Source of the DNA: Candidatus Bathyarchaeota archaeon
GTDB taxonomy: Archaea; Thermoproteota; Bathyarchaeia; 40CM-2-53-6; RBG-13-38-9
Direction: 5' to 3'
DNA: 48,958 bases
Assembly (NCBI GenBank): GCA_018396915.1
Contig: JAGTRD010000009.1
Location: 1 to 48,958 of the forward strand
Numbering within the stretch: position 1 is the first letter of the stretch; every line of letters begins with the position of its first letter. A model generated the notes under the pieces. The model was not told where the DNA came from, did no database searches, and saw nothing but the letters and a program-made list of their open reading frames with translations. The position numbers were made by a program, and so were the translations under genes. Of this stretch, positions 8,799-17,133 are shown piece after piece.

Positions 8799-8876
8799 GG
8801 GTCGGTAGTTCAGCTGGGCTAGAACGTCCGCCTTACACGCGGAAGGTCGGGAGTTCAAATCTCCCCCGGCCCACCA
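8799..8876 (+). tRNA. tRNA-Val (anticodon UAC), no intron
   Basis: Complete cloverleaf. The acceptor GGGTCGG (8799-8805) pairs with CCGGCCC (8866-8872) with one G-U. The D-stem is GTTC/GAAC. The anticodon stem TCCGC/GCGGA holds loop CTTACAC with anticodon TAC. The T-arm is GGGAG-TTCAAAT-CTCCC. The discriminator is A at 8873, and the CCA tail is encoded at 8874-8876. Continuous, unlike the tRNA-Tyr and tRNA-Arg of this window. Confidence 0.96.
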
Positions 8877-9047
8877 TGACTTAGCTTGCAACATCTTTAT
8901 TCTACAGGATATCTTTCATCGTCGGCATAGATGTCAGCCTGAACATTTCATCGGATGATTACAATTTGCAAATTTGTTATGAGAGAACTTTCCTTTGCAT
9001 TGTGTGCAGACTTGTGTCGGATTAATGTTTTACCATCAATCTGTTCC

Positions 9048-9458
9048 TTATAATGCATCTTTCGGTTCGAGCCTCTTGATGCTGTAGATTCTGTCAAAAT
9101 CTTTATCGAATGAGACTATTTGATCAACCTGCGTTCTATTCATCGCTTGATATGTAGTTGAGTCATCATAGTCTAGATCTGATCTTTGCATATGCTTTGT
9201 AGCTTCGATCCGGTCACGTATCGATAGAAAGTATATCTGGAGGGATTTGTAGCCTAGCAAGGATAATAGAAACAGTGAAAGCTCAGATGGGCTCTTACCT
9301 TCTCTTTCCATAATGAGGAGTATGCTGTCGATTATGAAGTCAGTCGTCAAACCTTCAATAGAACCTTTACATACATGTTCTAAGAAATTCTCACACTCTG
9401 CAGCCCGCTCCTGGTCCAGTAAGAGTTCGAGGAAGATATTTGCGTCGATGAAGTACAG
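9048..9458 (-). CDS. vapC: VapC-like PIN-domain toxin with a CTG start
   Basis: A PIN-domain endoribonuclease, the toxin of a VapBC pair. From CTG 9456-9458 the product is 136 residues. It begins LYFIDANIFLELLLDQE (first Asp and nearby Glu) and ends with DQIVSFDKDFDRIYSIKRLEP, a typical VapC C-terminus; acidic residues in DLDYDDS fit the remaining metal ligands. The first ATG-like start (9350) would delete the FIDAN motif. No ATG, GTG or TTG lies between the upstream stop (9465-9467) and the conserved N-terminus. AAGAGG about 10 bases before the CTG may be the ribosome binding site. Confidence 0.8.
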   Translation of the reverse strand: MYFIDANIFLELLLDQERAAECENFLEHVCKGSIEGLTTDFIIDSILLIMEREGKSPSELSLFLLSLLGYKSLQIYFLSIRDRIEATKHMQRSDLDYDDSTTYQAMNRTQVDQIVSFDKDFDRIYSIKRLEPKDAL

Positions 9459-9464
9459 TCTGTA

Positions 9465-9737
9465 TCAGCCTCTTATTTTATTCGCTCTGATATCAGCCGC
9501 TTCATGTTGGAGTTCTACGCTGCCCTTCTTGACGTGACGCAGCATTCCCCTTAGTGCCTTAACTGGTTCGCTAGGAATCTCCACTTGAACCGTGGACTCT
9601 TGCATCTGTATCCATTGTCTGATAGCTTCAGTCGCCGCCCTACTCATTGAGCCTCTGGAATATCCGTAGCATTCCATCGATGCTTTCCTAAACTTTTTTT
9701 CAAGCTCCTCTGGAATGTATATCCTTATCGATTTCAT
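9465..9737 (-). CDS. vapB: Ribbon-helix-helix type antitoxin of the VapBC pair
   Basis: A 90-residue protein beginning MKSIRIYIPEELEKKFRKAS, a beta-strand plus helix pattern typical of ribbon-helix-helix antitoxins, followed by RAATEAIRQWIQ. The C-terminal half should bind and neutralise the toxin. It is immediately upstream of vapC in the same frame, separated by its own stop codon. An inverted repeat lies over its promoter at 9754-9777, as expected for autoregulation. Confidence 0.78.
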   Translation of the reverse strand: MKSIRIYIPEELEKKFRKASMECYGYSRGSMSRAATEAIRQWIQMQESTVQVEIPSEPVKALRGMLRHVKKGSVELQHEAADIRANKIRG

Positions 9738-9753
9738 ATGTTAAAAAAATGAG

Positions 9754-9777
9754 CTTAAAGGTATTTAAGCCTTTAAG
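9754..9777. promoter_or_regulatory. Inverted-repeat operator candidate upstream of vapBC
   Basis: CTTAAAGG (9754-9761) and CCTTTAAG (9770-9777) form a perfect 8-bp inverted repeat with an 8-bp spacer. It starts about 17 bp before the antitoxin ATG and overlaps the AT-rich TATA-like core (TTAAATACC read leftward). This is where a VapB-VapC complex would repress its own transcription. Confidence 0.55.
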
Positions 9778-9980
9778 TCTAAAAGTCCTGCCATGATTTT
9801 GAAAACAAAAATTTAACCCAAAAATGATTTAAAACTCTGGAAAATCTTAAGTATAACAAGCTGCGATAGATCAACCATCCACCCATGTTAACTCCGGATT
9901 GTAGATGTCTCCGATAGATTCGCTGAGCATTAGTCTTTTATGGAATCCATTCATATTTAGATGGAGGGTGGAATGGCGGT

Positions 9981-10349
9981 TTGAGAGGGGCCATAGTGTT
10001 TCTGGCCGTATTCATAATAACGCTACTGGCGACTCTCCAGTATAGCAGTCTACCTCCTGGAAGAACGCTCTATTCGCTCTTGAATGTTCCTGAGACGACT
10101 TATCCTGTCTTAGGGTTCCCTGCGACACTTCTAGTATGCGCGGTTTTCAACGGGGTCGCTTATGGGGTGGTTGCTTGGCTGGCCTATACGATCGTTGAGA
10201 GGTTTAGGAGTGTGAGGGCTCATCCGGAAAGAGTTGAGGCCAAGCCGAGGGAGATACTCCATGCCAGAAAGTTTTGCATAAACTGTGGTTCAGAGATCTC
10301 TGTCGAAGCCAGATACTGCCCCAAATGTGGAAAGGCCCAGCAAGCATAG
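9981..10349 (+). CDS. Membrane protein with C-terminal zinc ribbon
   Basis: A 122-residue protein of unknown function. Two hydrophobic helices (about residues 3-21 and 47-70) flank an extracytoplasmic-type loop. A linker then leads to a C-terminal zinc ribbon with C-x2-C and C-x2-C (FCINCGSEI, YCPKCGKAQ). The start is TTG 9981, preceded by GGAGGGTGG; the overlapping ATG at 9972 meets a stop after two codons. Stands alone. Confidence 0.7.
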   Translation: MRGAIVFLAVFIITLLATLQYSSLPPGRTLYSLLNVPETTYPVLGFPATLLVCAVFNGVAYGVVAWLAYTIVERFRSVRAHPERVEAKPREILHARKFCINCGSEISVEARYCPKCGKAQQA

Positions 10350-10414
10350 AACAAAGTATGCAACGCACAAAATAGGGTTAGGCTGGCTCTAATATTCAGA
10401 TCAGATAGTATCCG

Positions 10415-11407
10415 TCAGCATGCTTGTAAAGTTCGATGTCTCCTCGCGAATAATATTCTCTGCTCTCGAAATTTCTTATTTATCAGTCCTTTATCGTCGA
10501 GGTATTTGAGGTGGGATAGGGCTTCTGCTGTTGCAAATAGTTTCTGTGTGGCTGGGAATTGATCCCAAGACTCATAGGTCATATCCCACTTCATCTCGGA
10601 GGCTATTCTGAAGGCGTCCTTACCATCACCGTCCAGTAAAGACAGGATCTCTTTGAGTCTCTCCTGATGGTGGTTCTTCAACTCAAAAATTCTACCCTCG
10701 AAGTCTCTGATGAGGCTTCTATGGCCTGGTAGGGCCAGTTCCACTTCAAACCCAAGAATCTTATCCAGACTATCCAAATATTTCTCTAGGGGGTTCCATT
10801 CATACTGCCATAATGCGATGTTTGGGGTTATGTCGTTGAGAACATGATCCCCACATATGAGCAGTTTCCTCTTAGGCTCGTAAAGGCACATGTGACCTTT
10901 ACTATGGCCAGGGGTCTCAACACATTGTAGGAGGTGATCTCCAATCTTTATCTCGTCACCATCCTCAACTATGGTGAATTCAGGGGTTTTGCCTTGATGG
11001 AATCTTCTGGGAGAGTGTCTCTCAATAATCTCTTGGAGAACATCCTCTGGGAGGCCACTTAACTTGGAGAACAGGTTTCTACTCTCCTCCCACCTCTCGC
11101 TCGACTTCACAGTCTCAACATCAGGCTTGCTGAGGTATATCTTTGAAGAATCTGATTGTAGGGACCAGACCAGGTCAAGATGGTCTGGATGCATGTGTGT
11201 TATGAATATATCTGTTAGATCTAGAGAGACTCCTAGTTCCCTCAAGCCTTGAAGCAGCGCAGCCTTACACTCTGGCAGATTGTAGCCTGTATCAACTATC
11301 AGATTTCTATCCTCACCCTTGATGATGTAGGAGTTTGTTGCTTTCAGTGGGCTCTGGGGGAGAGGAATCTTCACCATGTAAATGTTTGAGGTTACCCTCT
11401 CGATCAT
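10415..11407 (-). CDS. Metallo-beta-lactamase fold hydrolase
   Basis: MBL-fold protein with the metal motif THMHPDHLD, GHSKGHMCLY, the distal CGDHVL and GHR. About 100 C-terminal residues look like a helical/winged domain (FATAEALSHLKYLDDKGLI), as in the MBL plus winged-helix family related to LACTB2. The frame is open to 11443, but MIERVTSNIYMVKIPLP from ATG 11405-11407 is the natural beginning. Substrate unknown; hydrolase of a thioester or phosphoester is the usual range. Confidence 0.85.
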   Translation of the reverse strand: MIERVTSNIYMVKIPLPQSPLKATNSYIIKGEDRNLIVDTGYNLPECKAALLQGLRELGVSLDLTDIFITHMHPDHLDLVWSLQSDSSKIYLSKPDVETVKSSERWEESRNLFSKLSGLPEDVLQEIIERHSPRRFHQGKTPEFTIVEDGDEIKIGDHLLQCVETPGHSKGHMCLYEPKRKLLICGDHVLNDITPNIALWQYEWNPLEKYLDSLDKILGFEVELALPGHRSLIRDFEGRIFELKNHHQERLKEILSLLDGDGKDAFRIASEMKWDMTYESWDQFPATQKLFATAEALSHLKYLDDKGLINKKFREQRILFARRHRTLQAC

Positions 11408-11565
11408 GCGTGATCCACCACTGCTGAAAGAGGCTTTTGACATCCCATGTAATAATCGTTCTTAAACTCGCACACCGGTTATTAAGGATAGGAGGCGAAT
11501 AGTTTAAGATTTGAACGCAACGCTATGAAGTCTGGTGCCTCTGTGAGAGAATCTGGTGAAGGTCT

Positions 11566-12861
11566 GTGCTAAATTTTTATGGTGGGGTAGGCGAGATAGG
11601 TGGCAACAAGATCCTTCTAGAAGATAGGGATACCAGGATACTGCTTGACTTCGGGATGAGCTATTCATGCAGGAGGAGATTCTACTTTGAGCCTTACCTT
11701 TCACCTAGGGATGAGAGGGGACTCCTGGAGTTTGGGATCCTCCCCCATCTGCAAGGGGTTTACAGGTTCGACGACTCTGAACCTTCAATAGACGGGGTCT
11801 TCCTATCACACTCTCACAGCGACCATGCTTCATGCATATCTTTCATCAACAGAAGGATCCCGATCTATTGTGGAGAGACCACGAAAACCATTCTGGAGAG
11901 TCTGAGCGAGACTAGGGCTAGAACATTCGAGACCGACATTGGAGGCTTGAAAATAGAGACATTCAAGACTGGGGATAAGATTAAGATCGGCGGATTAGAG
12001 GTTGAACCTATCCATGTCGACCACTCAGTACCAGCGGCATACGGATTCATAATATACACCTCAGAAGGCGCCGTCGCATACACTGGAGACCTGAGGACCC
12101 ACGGTGCGAAGGCCGAGTTGACCCAAGACTTCATCGAGAAATCTAAGGAAGCAAAGCCTACAATCCTGATCTGTGAAGGTACAAACATCAGCGGCGCAGA
12201 CGTCTCGAGTGAAGATGAGGTGAAGAGGAAAGTTGGAAAGGTCATAAGTGGAACAGATGGACTAGTCATGGCAACATTCTCCTATGCGGATGTAGACAGG
12301 TTCAAAACATTCTATGAAGCTTCGAAGACCAGTAAGAGAAGGTTGGCTGTATCGATGAGGCAAGCATACATCCTCGACAGGCTGAGATGTGATGGAAAGT
12401 TGAAATTGCCTGAGATAGATGATGAGAGCCTCATCATACTCCAGAAGATGAAGAAGAGATATTCACCTTGGGAGGAGGATATTCAATCTCACCTCAACGT
12501 CAAGAGCCCAGAGGAGATAAAGAATATGCAGGACAGTATCGTTATGGCTTGCAGCCTCTTCGACGTCAAGGAGCTGATAGAGATAAGGCCGAGGTCAGGG
12601 AGCAACTTCATACATTCAGCCTCCGAACCTGTGAATGAGGAGGGTGAGATTGAATTCACGAAACTTCTAAACTGGCTTGACCATTTCGGCCTACCGATGT
12701 ATCAGATACACTGCTCAGGACACATAATGCCCAACGAGCTCAAAGACATGATCATGAGAATCCAACCCAAGAAGGTTTATCCAATACATACTGAGCATCC
12801 TGAGCTCTTCTCGAAGTTTCTCTCCAGATATGTCAAGGTTGAAATTCCAAGAAGGGTTTAG
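11566..12861 (+). CDS. RNase J-like beta-CASP ribonuclease
   Basis: A 431-residue MBL/beta-CASP protein. The N-terminus LNFYGGVGEIGGNKILLED and the metal motif SHSHSDH are typical of RNase J-type enzymes. Further motifs are HVDHSVPAAYGF, YTGDLR, and the C-terminal HCSGH and PIHTEHPE, corresponding to beta-CASP motifs. A 5'-3' exonuclease or endonuclease role in RNA turnover is likely. It starts at GTG 11566, where GGTGAAGGT just upstream can act as a binding site. Divergent from the MBL gene at 10415. Confidence 0.88.
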   Translation: MLNFYGGVGEIGGNKILLEDRDTRILLDFGMSYSCRRRFYFEPYLSPRDERGLLEFGILPHLQGVYRFDDSEPSIDGVFLSHSHSDHASCISFINRRIPIYCGETTKTILESLSETRARTFETDIGGLKIETFKTGDKIKIGGLEVEPIHVDHSVPAAYGFIIYTSEGAVAYTGDLRTHGAKAELTQDFIEKSKEAKPTILICEGTNISGADVSSEDEVKRKVGKVISGTDGLVMATFSYADVDRFKTFYEASKTSKRRLAVSMRQAYILDRLRCDGKLKLPEIDDESLIILQKMKKRYSPWEEDIQSHLNVKSPEEIKNMQDSIVMACSLFDVKELIEIRPRSGSNFIHSASEPVNEEGEIEFTKLLNWLDHFGLPMYQIHCSGHIMPNELKDMIMRIQPKKVYPIHTEHPELFSKFLSRYVKVEIPRRV

Positions 12862-12939
12862 CTGAAACGTTCAGCCATAAACATATAAGATCTATGAACA
12901 AAATATATCTTGAAACTCACCTTTGAAGGAATGGGTGAA

Positions 12940-13431
12940 ATGAAGTATCTTAAAAGTCTACTTGTACTTTCAACGCTTCTCTTTCTTCTAGTATCCACAC
13001 CTATGTTTCTCGTGAACGCTGAAAATTATGGGGACGAGTATGCTGTCAGGAAGGTTGTTTGGGATTATGTCAAAGCAATGAACCGCAGGTCTGTCGAAGA
13101 TATTCTCTCCCTATACACGGTCGATGGTGAGTTTGTCGACATGACCTTCGACATAAAATTCTCAGGACCAGACCAGCTCCGTAACCTCTACAGAGATATC
13201 TTCAATATAAATCCTAGACTGACCTTCACCGCTTTTCCATGGGAGATCTATATCAGCGGCAACCAGGCCTCGCTCACATGCTCTTGGAGTCTAGTGGGTG
13301 AATACGGCGTATACAACGGGGTCTACCTGATCACTATGAGTTGGTCAAGTGGCGCCTGGAGAATATTGAATATAACAGCTTACATAACAGTGATACATTA
13401 CTATCATCCGCCAAATATACTTATCCGCTAG
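12940..13431 (+). CDS. Secreted SnoaL-like (NTF2-fold) protein
   Basis: A small exported protein. MKYLKSLLVLSTLLFLLVSTP forms a signal peptide, probably cleaved near VNA-EN. The mature ~140 residues carry the pattern AVRKVVWDYVKAMNRRSVEDILSLYTVDGEFVDM, typical of SnoaL/NTF2 folds that bind small ligands. The frame begins at TTG 12910; ATG 12940, just after GGGTGAA, gives the cleanest signal peptide. Ligand or enzyme activity unknown. Confidence 0.7.
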   Translation: MKYLKSLLVLSTLLFLLVSTPMFLVNAENYGDEYAVRKVVWDYVKAMNRRSVEDILSLYTVDGEFVDMTFDIKFSGPDQLRNLYRDIFNINPRLTFTAFPWEIYISGNQASLTCSWSLVGEYGVYNGVYLITMSWSSGAWRILNITAYITVIHYYHPPNILIR

Positions 13432-13525
13432 ACCTCCAAACATGTTTTAAGAAGGGTTGCCGTAGAATTTTAGTTGGATAGCTTCTAGAGATCGACAATC
13501 TTAAACCACCGATCTCCACTGTGAA

Positions 13526-14854
13526 TTGAGTGAAGATTGCAGGCGAAATATTTTGGATATGGTCGAGGTTGCTAAACGGGCTAGAACCGCATCGCTGAGA
13601 CTAGCAAACATTAAAGGTGAAGATAAAGATAGGGCTATTCTAACCATAGCCGAGGAGATAGATAGACGAAGGTCTAAGATCGTTGAGGTTAACAGTCAGG
13701 ATGTTGAAGATTCTGTAAAGAAAGGCGTCGCACCGCCTCTGATAAAGAGGCTCAGACTAGATAATTCAAAGATAGATGAGATGTTGAGGGGGTTGAGGGC
13801 TCTTGCTCAATTAGAAGATCCTGTCGGCAGAACAATCTTATGTATGGAGATGGATGAGGGCCTCGAACTCTACAAGGTGACATGCCCCATAGGTGTCATA
13901 GGGGCCATATTCGAGGCTAGACCTGATGCTCTCGTCCAAATATCGAGCCTATGTCTAAAGTCTGGAAACGCCGTCATCCTTAAGGGTGGGGTTGAAGCCT
14001 CAAGGACAAACAGCTCTCTGACAGAGCTCATAAGGGATGTGTTGAGGAGACTTAAGATCCCTGAAGATTCTGTTCAACTCGTCGAGACGAGGGAGGATGT
14101 CGCCGAACTCCTCAAGATGGATGATTACATAGACCTACTCATCCCCAGAGGCTCAACCGACCTCGTGAAATATATTAAAGAGAACAGTAAGATCCCTGTC
14201 CTAGGCCACACTGAGGGGATATGTCACGAGTATGTAGACGAGTATGCGGATCTGGAGATGGCTGTCAACATATGCTACGACGCTAAGGTCCAGTATCCAG
14301 CAGTATGCAACGCCATGGAGACACTGCTCGTCCATAAGAATATTGCCGAAAGATTTCTGCCGGTGATGGCTGAGAAATATAGGCAAGCCAACGTCGAGTT
14401 GAGAGGAGACAAGAAGACCAGAAAGATCCTGCCGGAGATTAAGGAGGCGACCGATGAAGATTGGAGGACGGAATACCTAGACCTCATACTCTCCATAAAG
14501 GTTGTTGACTCGATCAAAGAAGCCATAGACCACATAAACATCTACGGCTCACACCATACGGATGGAATAATTACGATGAGTGAGGAGAACGCTAGAAGGT
14601 TCCTGATGGAGGTCGACTCAGCAGTCGTTCTACACAACGCCTCAACAAGATTCAGTGACGGATACAGGTTCGGCCTAGGCGCTGAGGTTGGGATAAGCAC
14701 CGGGAAGATCCATGCCAGGGGACCAGTCGGCCTCGAAGGTTTGGTGATATACAAATATATTGTGAAGGGGAACGGTCAAGTGGTCTCAACATATACTGGA
14801 GAGAACGCTAAACCATACACCCATAGAAAGTTGAGTAAGGTCTGGCCGACATGA
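13526..14854 (+). CDS. proA: Gamma-glutamyl phosphate reductase (proline biosynthesis)
   Basis: Converts glutamyl-5-phosphate to glutamate semialdehyde using NADPH. The 442-residue aldehyde-dehydrogenase fold shows TCPIGVIGAIFEARPDALVQ, SGNAVILKGG, LIPRGS, and the catalytic Cys in QYPAVCNAMETLLVH. The C-terminus SDGYRFGLGAEVGISTGKIHARGPVGLEGL is the ProA signature. It starts at TTG 13526, with ATG 13559 as an alternative. It overlaps proB by the four bases ATGA, the reverse of the common bacterial gene order proB-proA. Confidence 0.95.
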   Translation: MSEDCRRNILDMVEVAKRARTASLRLANIKGEDKDRAILTIAEEIDRRRSKIVEVNSQDVEDSVKKGVAPPLIKRLRLDNSKIDEMLRGLRALAQLEDPVGRTILCMEMDEGLELYKVTCPIGVIGAIFEARPDALVQISSLCLKSGNAVILKGGVEASRTNSSLTELIRDVLRRLKIPEDSVQLVETREDVAELLKMDDYIDLLIPRGSTDLVKYIKENSKIPVLGHTEGICHEYVDEYADLEMAVNICYDAKVQYPAVCNAMETLLVHKNIAERFLPVMAEKYRQANVELRGDKKTRKILPEIKEATDEDWRTEYLDLILSIKVVDSIKEAIDHINIYGSHHTDGIITMSEENARRFLMEVDSAVVLHNASTRFSDGYRFGLGAEVGISTGKIHARGPVGLEGLVIYKYIVKGNGQVVSTYTGENAKPYTHRKLSKVWPT

Positions 14855-15981
14855 TTGAGGTGGAGACTTTGAGGAGGGATTTCAGCCGAGTCAAGAAGAT
14901 AGTTGTTAAGATTGGAACATCAGTTCTTACAAAGCCAGACGGCTCCCTCGACGAGGAGTATATGCAGGACATAGCGAGACAGGTCTATGAGTTGACCAGA
15001 AGAGGGATCGGGGTCATCATTGTGAGTTCAGGAGCCATAGGTTCAGGGGTTAAAGAGTTAGGTTTGAAGGATATGCCGAGGGACATACCTACAAGGCAGG
15101 GAGCTGCAGCTGTAGGCCAGAGCATACTCATCGAGACTTGGAGATGCGCCTTCAGAAGATATGGTTTGAAGGTAGCTCAGATACTCTTGACTTATGAAGC
15201 TTTCTCAAATAGGAGAACATACCTTAACCTGAGGAATTCTATGGATATACTGGAGAAGTATGGTGCCATACCGATAATCAACGAGAACGACCCTATATCG
15301 GTCCATGAGATCGAGGCGACATTCGGCGACAACGATAAACTCTCAGCCTTGGTTGCAAGCAAGGTTGATGCTGAGCTGCTGATCCTTCTGACAGATGTCA
15401 ACGGTCTATATGACAGGAACCCCAGACATAAAGATGCTAGGCTGATAAGCGAAGTTTCCGAGATAACCCCTGAGATAGAGAGGATTGGAGGCGAACCTGG
15501 ATCATGGAGGAGCAAGGGTGGTATGAAGACAAAGATCGAGGCCGCTAAGATAGCTATGAAGTCTAACTGTTGCATGGTTATTGCAAACGCTTGGGAGAAT
15601 AACGTTCTCCTCAGAATCGTTGACGGTGAAATGTTAGGAACCATATTCAAGCCTTCGAAGGTGGGCTACACGAACAGGGAGAGGTGGATAAGATATTCTA
15701 AGAGTCATGGAGTGATCATGATAGACGATGGGGCTAGGGAAGCTCTGCTTAAAGGAGGAAGTCTCCTACCCTCAGGCATAATAGGTTTAGATGGGGAATT
15801 CGATTCGAACGAGGTGGTATCTATAGTCCACAGGAATAAGGAGATAGCTAAGGGGATAGTCGACTACTCCTCAGAAGAATTGAAGAAGATAAAAGGTAGA
15901 CATACGGATGAGATAGAGAAGATCTTGGGTTACAAGAACTATGACAATGTCGTAAGGAGAGAGAATATGGTCTTCATATGA
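14851..15981 (+). CDS. proB: Glutamate 5-kinase with PUA domain
   Basis: Phosphorylates glutamate for proline synthesis. The amino-acid-kinase domain has VVKIGTSVLT, VSSGAIGSGVKELG, INENDPIS and FGDNDKLSALVAS. Residues ~280-376 form a PUA domain (SHGVIMIDDGAREALLKGGSLLPSGI). The 376-residue length is standard for the PUA-containing form. Translational coupling with proA is expected from the ATGA overlap. The stop codon sits inside a long palindrome (15960-15995). Confidence 0.95.
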   Translation: MIEVETLRRDFSRVKKIVVKIGTSVLTKPDGSLDEEYMQDIARQVYELTRRGIGVIIVSSGAIGSGVKELGLKDMPRDIPTRQGAAAVGQSILIETWRCAFRRYGLKVAQILLTYEAFSNRRTYLNLRNSMDILEKYGAIPIINENDPISVHEIEATFGDNDKLSALVASKVDAELLILLTDVNGLYDRNPRHKDARLISEVSEITPEIERIGGEPGSWRSKGGMKTKIEAAKIAMKSNCCMVIANAWENNVLLRIVDGEMLGTIFKPSKVGYTNRERWIRYSKSHGVIMIDDGAREALLKGGSLLPSGIIGLDGEFDSNEVVSIVHRNKEIAKGIVDYSSEELKKIKGRHTDEIEKILGYKNYDNVVRRENMVFI

Positions 15982-15995
15982 AGGCCATATTCTCT
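15960..15995. terminator. 36-bp near-perfect palindrome between convergent proB and radical SAM gene
   Basis: The sequence centred on CATATG (15975-15980) is its own reverse complement except for one T/G pair (15971 with 15984), which still pairs as G-U in RNA. It covers the last six proB codons and the stop of the convergent gene. It would fold into an 18-bp hairpin in either transcript, so a bidirectional terminator or mRNA 3'-end stabiliser is likely. Confidence 0.6.
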
Positions 15996-17118
15996 ATGGG
16001 ATTATTTCGCAACTGTTGAATCTGCCATAGTCGAAGTCTCCAACTTCAACTTTACCTTCTCGCATCGCCGACCTGACCCTCCACTCAACCCTCCTCAACG
16101 AGTTTATCAAGTCCATTACAGTCTCACAGACCATTCTGAAGCCTTCGTCACCCCATAGCTTAGTTACGTTTGCGAATAGGCATCTTCCACCACACAGATG
16201 TTGAACTTCACATTCACTGCACGGTTCACCTACGAAGGTTGAATCTGCAAGGTCGAGTGGGTTAGAATCCCATATGTTGCCCAGATAGAAGTCTAGCATA
16301 CCAGACATGACGGGGCATGGTGTAATATTTCCATCGGTCTGAATGTTGAACGTGTTCCATCCTGAACCACATCTTAACTTGCACTTTTCACCGTTCAGTA
16401 GGGAGTACATGATTGCTACCAGAGGATATATTCTGAGAACTTCACCGGCCACCTCGATCCTTTCAACCCAAGTCTCGATGAGCCTCCTCACCCCTGGCAT
16501 ATATACTCTTTCAGACCAGTCTCCGAAAATTTTCTTGTCAAAGTCGTTCTCCCAGAAGAGGGCGTCGAGCTGCCAGTGTACCGACTTGAAGGCGAAGTCT
16601 CTGTTTGAGAGAAGCCACATCACCTGCTTATCTATCTCTGAACCTACAGTAACTGTCATCCTCGCTATGAGTTCACCTTTGAACCCTCTCTCTTCAATCA
16701 GCTTCAAATTTTCGATAACTCTCCTGTAAACGTTCTCCCCCCTATTCCTATCTGTCACAGTCTCGTCGCCGTCGAGAGATACGAGAAGAGTATTCAACCT
16801 CTTGATATACTTGGATTTGAGTTTGTCAAGGAGTAAGCCGTTGGTCTGGATGATGTATCTCTCAGCTGGTATGTTGTCCATGATCTCTTCAACCTTCTCA
16901 ACCTCAATCAAGGGCTCTCCTCCGTAGAATATTATTGTCGGAGAGGGATCCTTACGGATGAATTTGGCCAAATCATGGATATCGTAGCTCATTCTAGTCG
17001 GAACCGAATAGTCTATCTTTAAACCTTTGAAGTCGCTCCCGAAGTCTAGACAAGATTTTCCATAGCAGTATGAGCATTCGAGGTTACATTTCGTTGTAGT
17101 CGTTACGTAGAAGTTCAC
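15994..17118 (-). CDS. Radical SAM/SPASM enzyme, AF1577-like putative peptide-modifying family
   Basis: A 374-residue radical SAM enzyme. The core motif CNLECSYCYGKSC lies at residues 11-23 directly after a short MNFYVTTTTK strand, as in the AF1577-type family. FYGGEPL and QTNG follow. The C-terminal SPASM-like region (CGSGWNTF, TPCPVM, CSECEVQHLCGGRC) should bind auxiliary clusters. Such enzymes usually modify ribosomal peptides, but no obvious short precursor lies beside it. It begins at GTG, preceded by GAGAAGG, and sits 16 bp after the glycosidase gene, so they are probably one operon. Confidence 0.82.
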   Translation of the reverse strand: MNFYVTTTTKCNLECSYCYGKSCLDFGSDFKGLKIDYSVPTRMSYDIHDLAKFIRKDPSPTIIFYGGEPLIEVEKVEEIMDNIPAERYIIQTNGLLLDKLKSKYIKRLNTLLVSLDGDETVTDRNRGENVYRRVIENLKLIEERGFKGELIARMTVTVGSEIDKQVMWLLSNRDFAFKSVHWQLDALFWENDFDKKIFGDWSERVYMPGVRRLIETWVERIEVAGEVLRIYPLVAIMYSLLNGEKCKLRCGSGWNTFNIQTDGNITPCPVMSGMLDFYLGNIWDSNPLDLADSTFVGEPCSECEVQHLCGGRCLFANVTKLWGDEGFRMVCETVMDLINSLRRVEWRVRSAMREGKVEVGDFDYGRFNSCEIIP

Positions 17119-17133
17119 CTTCTCAGCCCTCTC

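Noticed and set aside
9048-9350. Short PIN protein starting at 9350
   Set aside because: It would lose the first metal-binding motif; the frame continues upstream to FIDAN with a CTG start.
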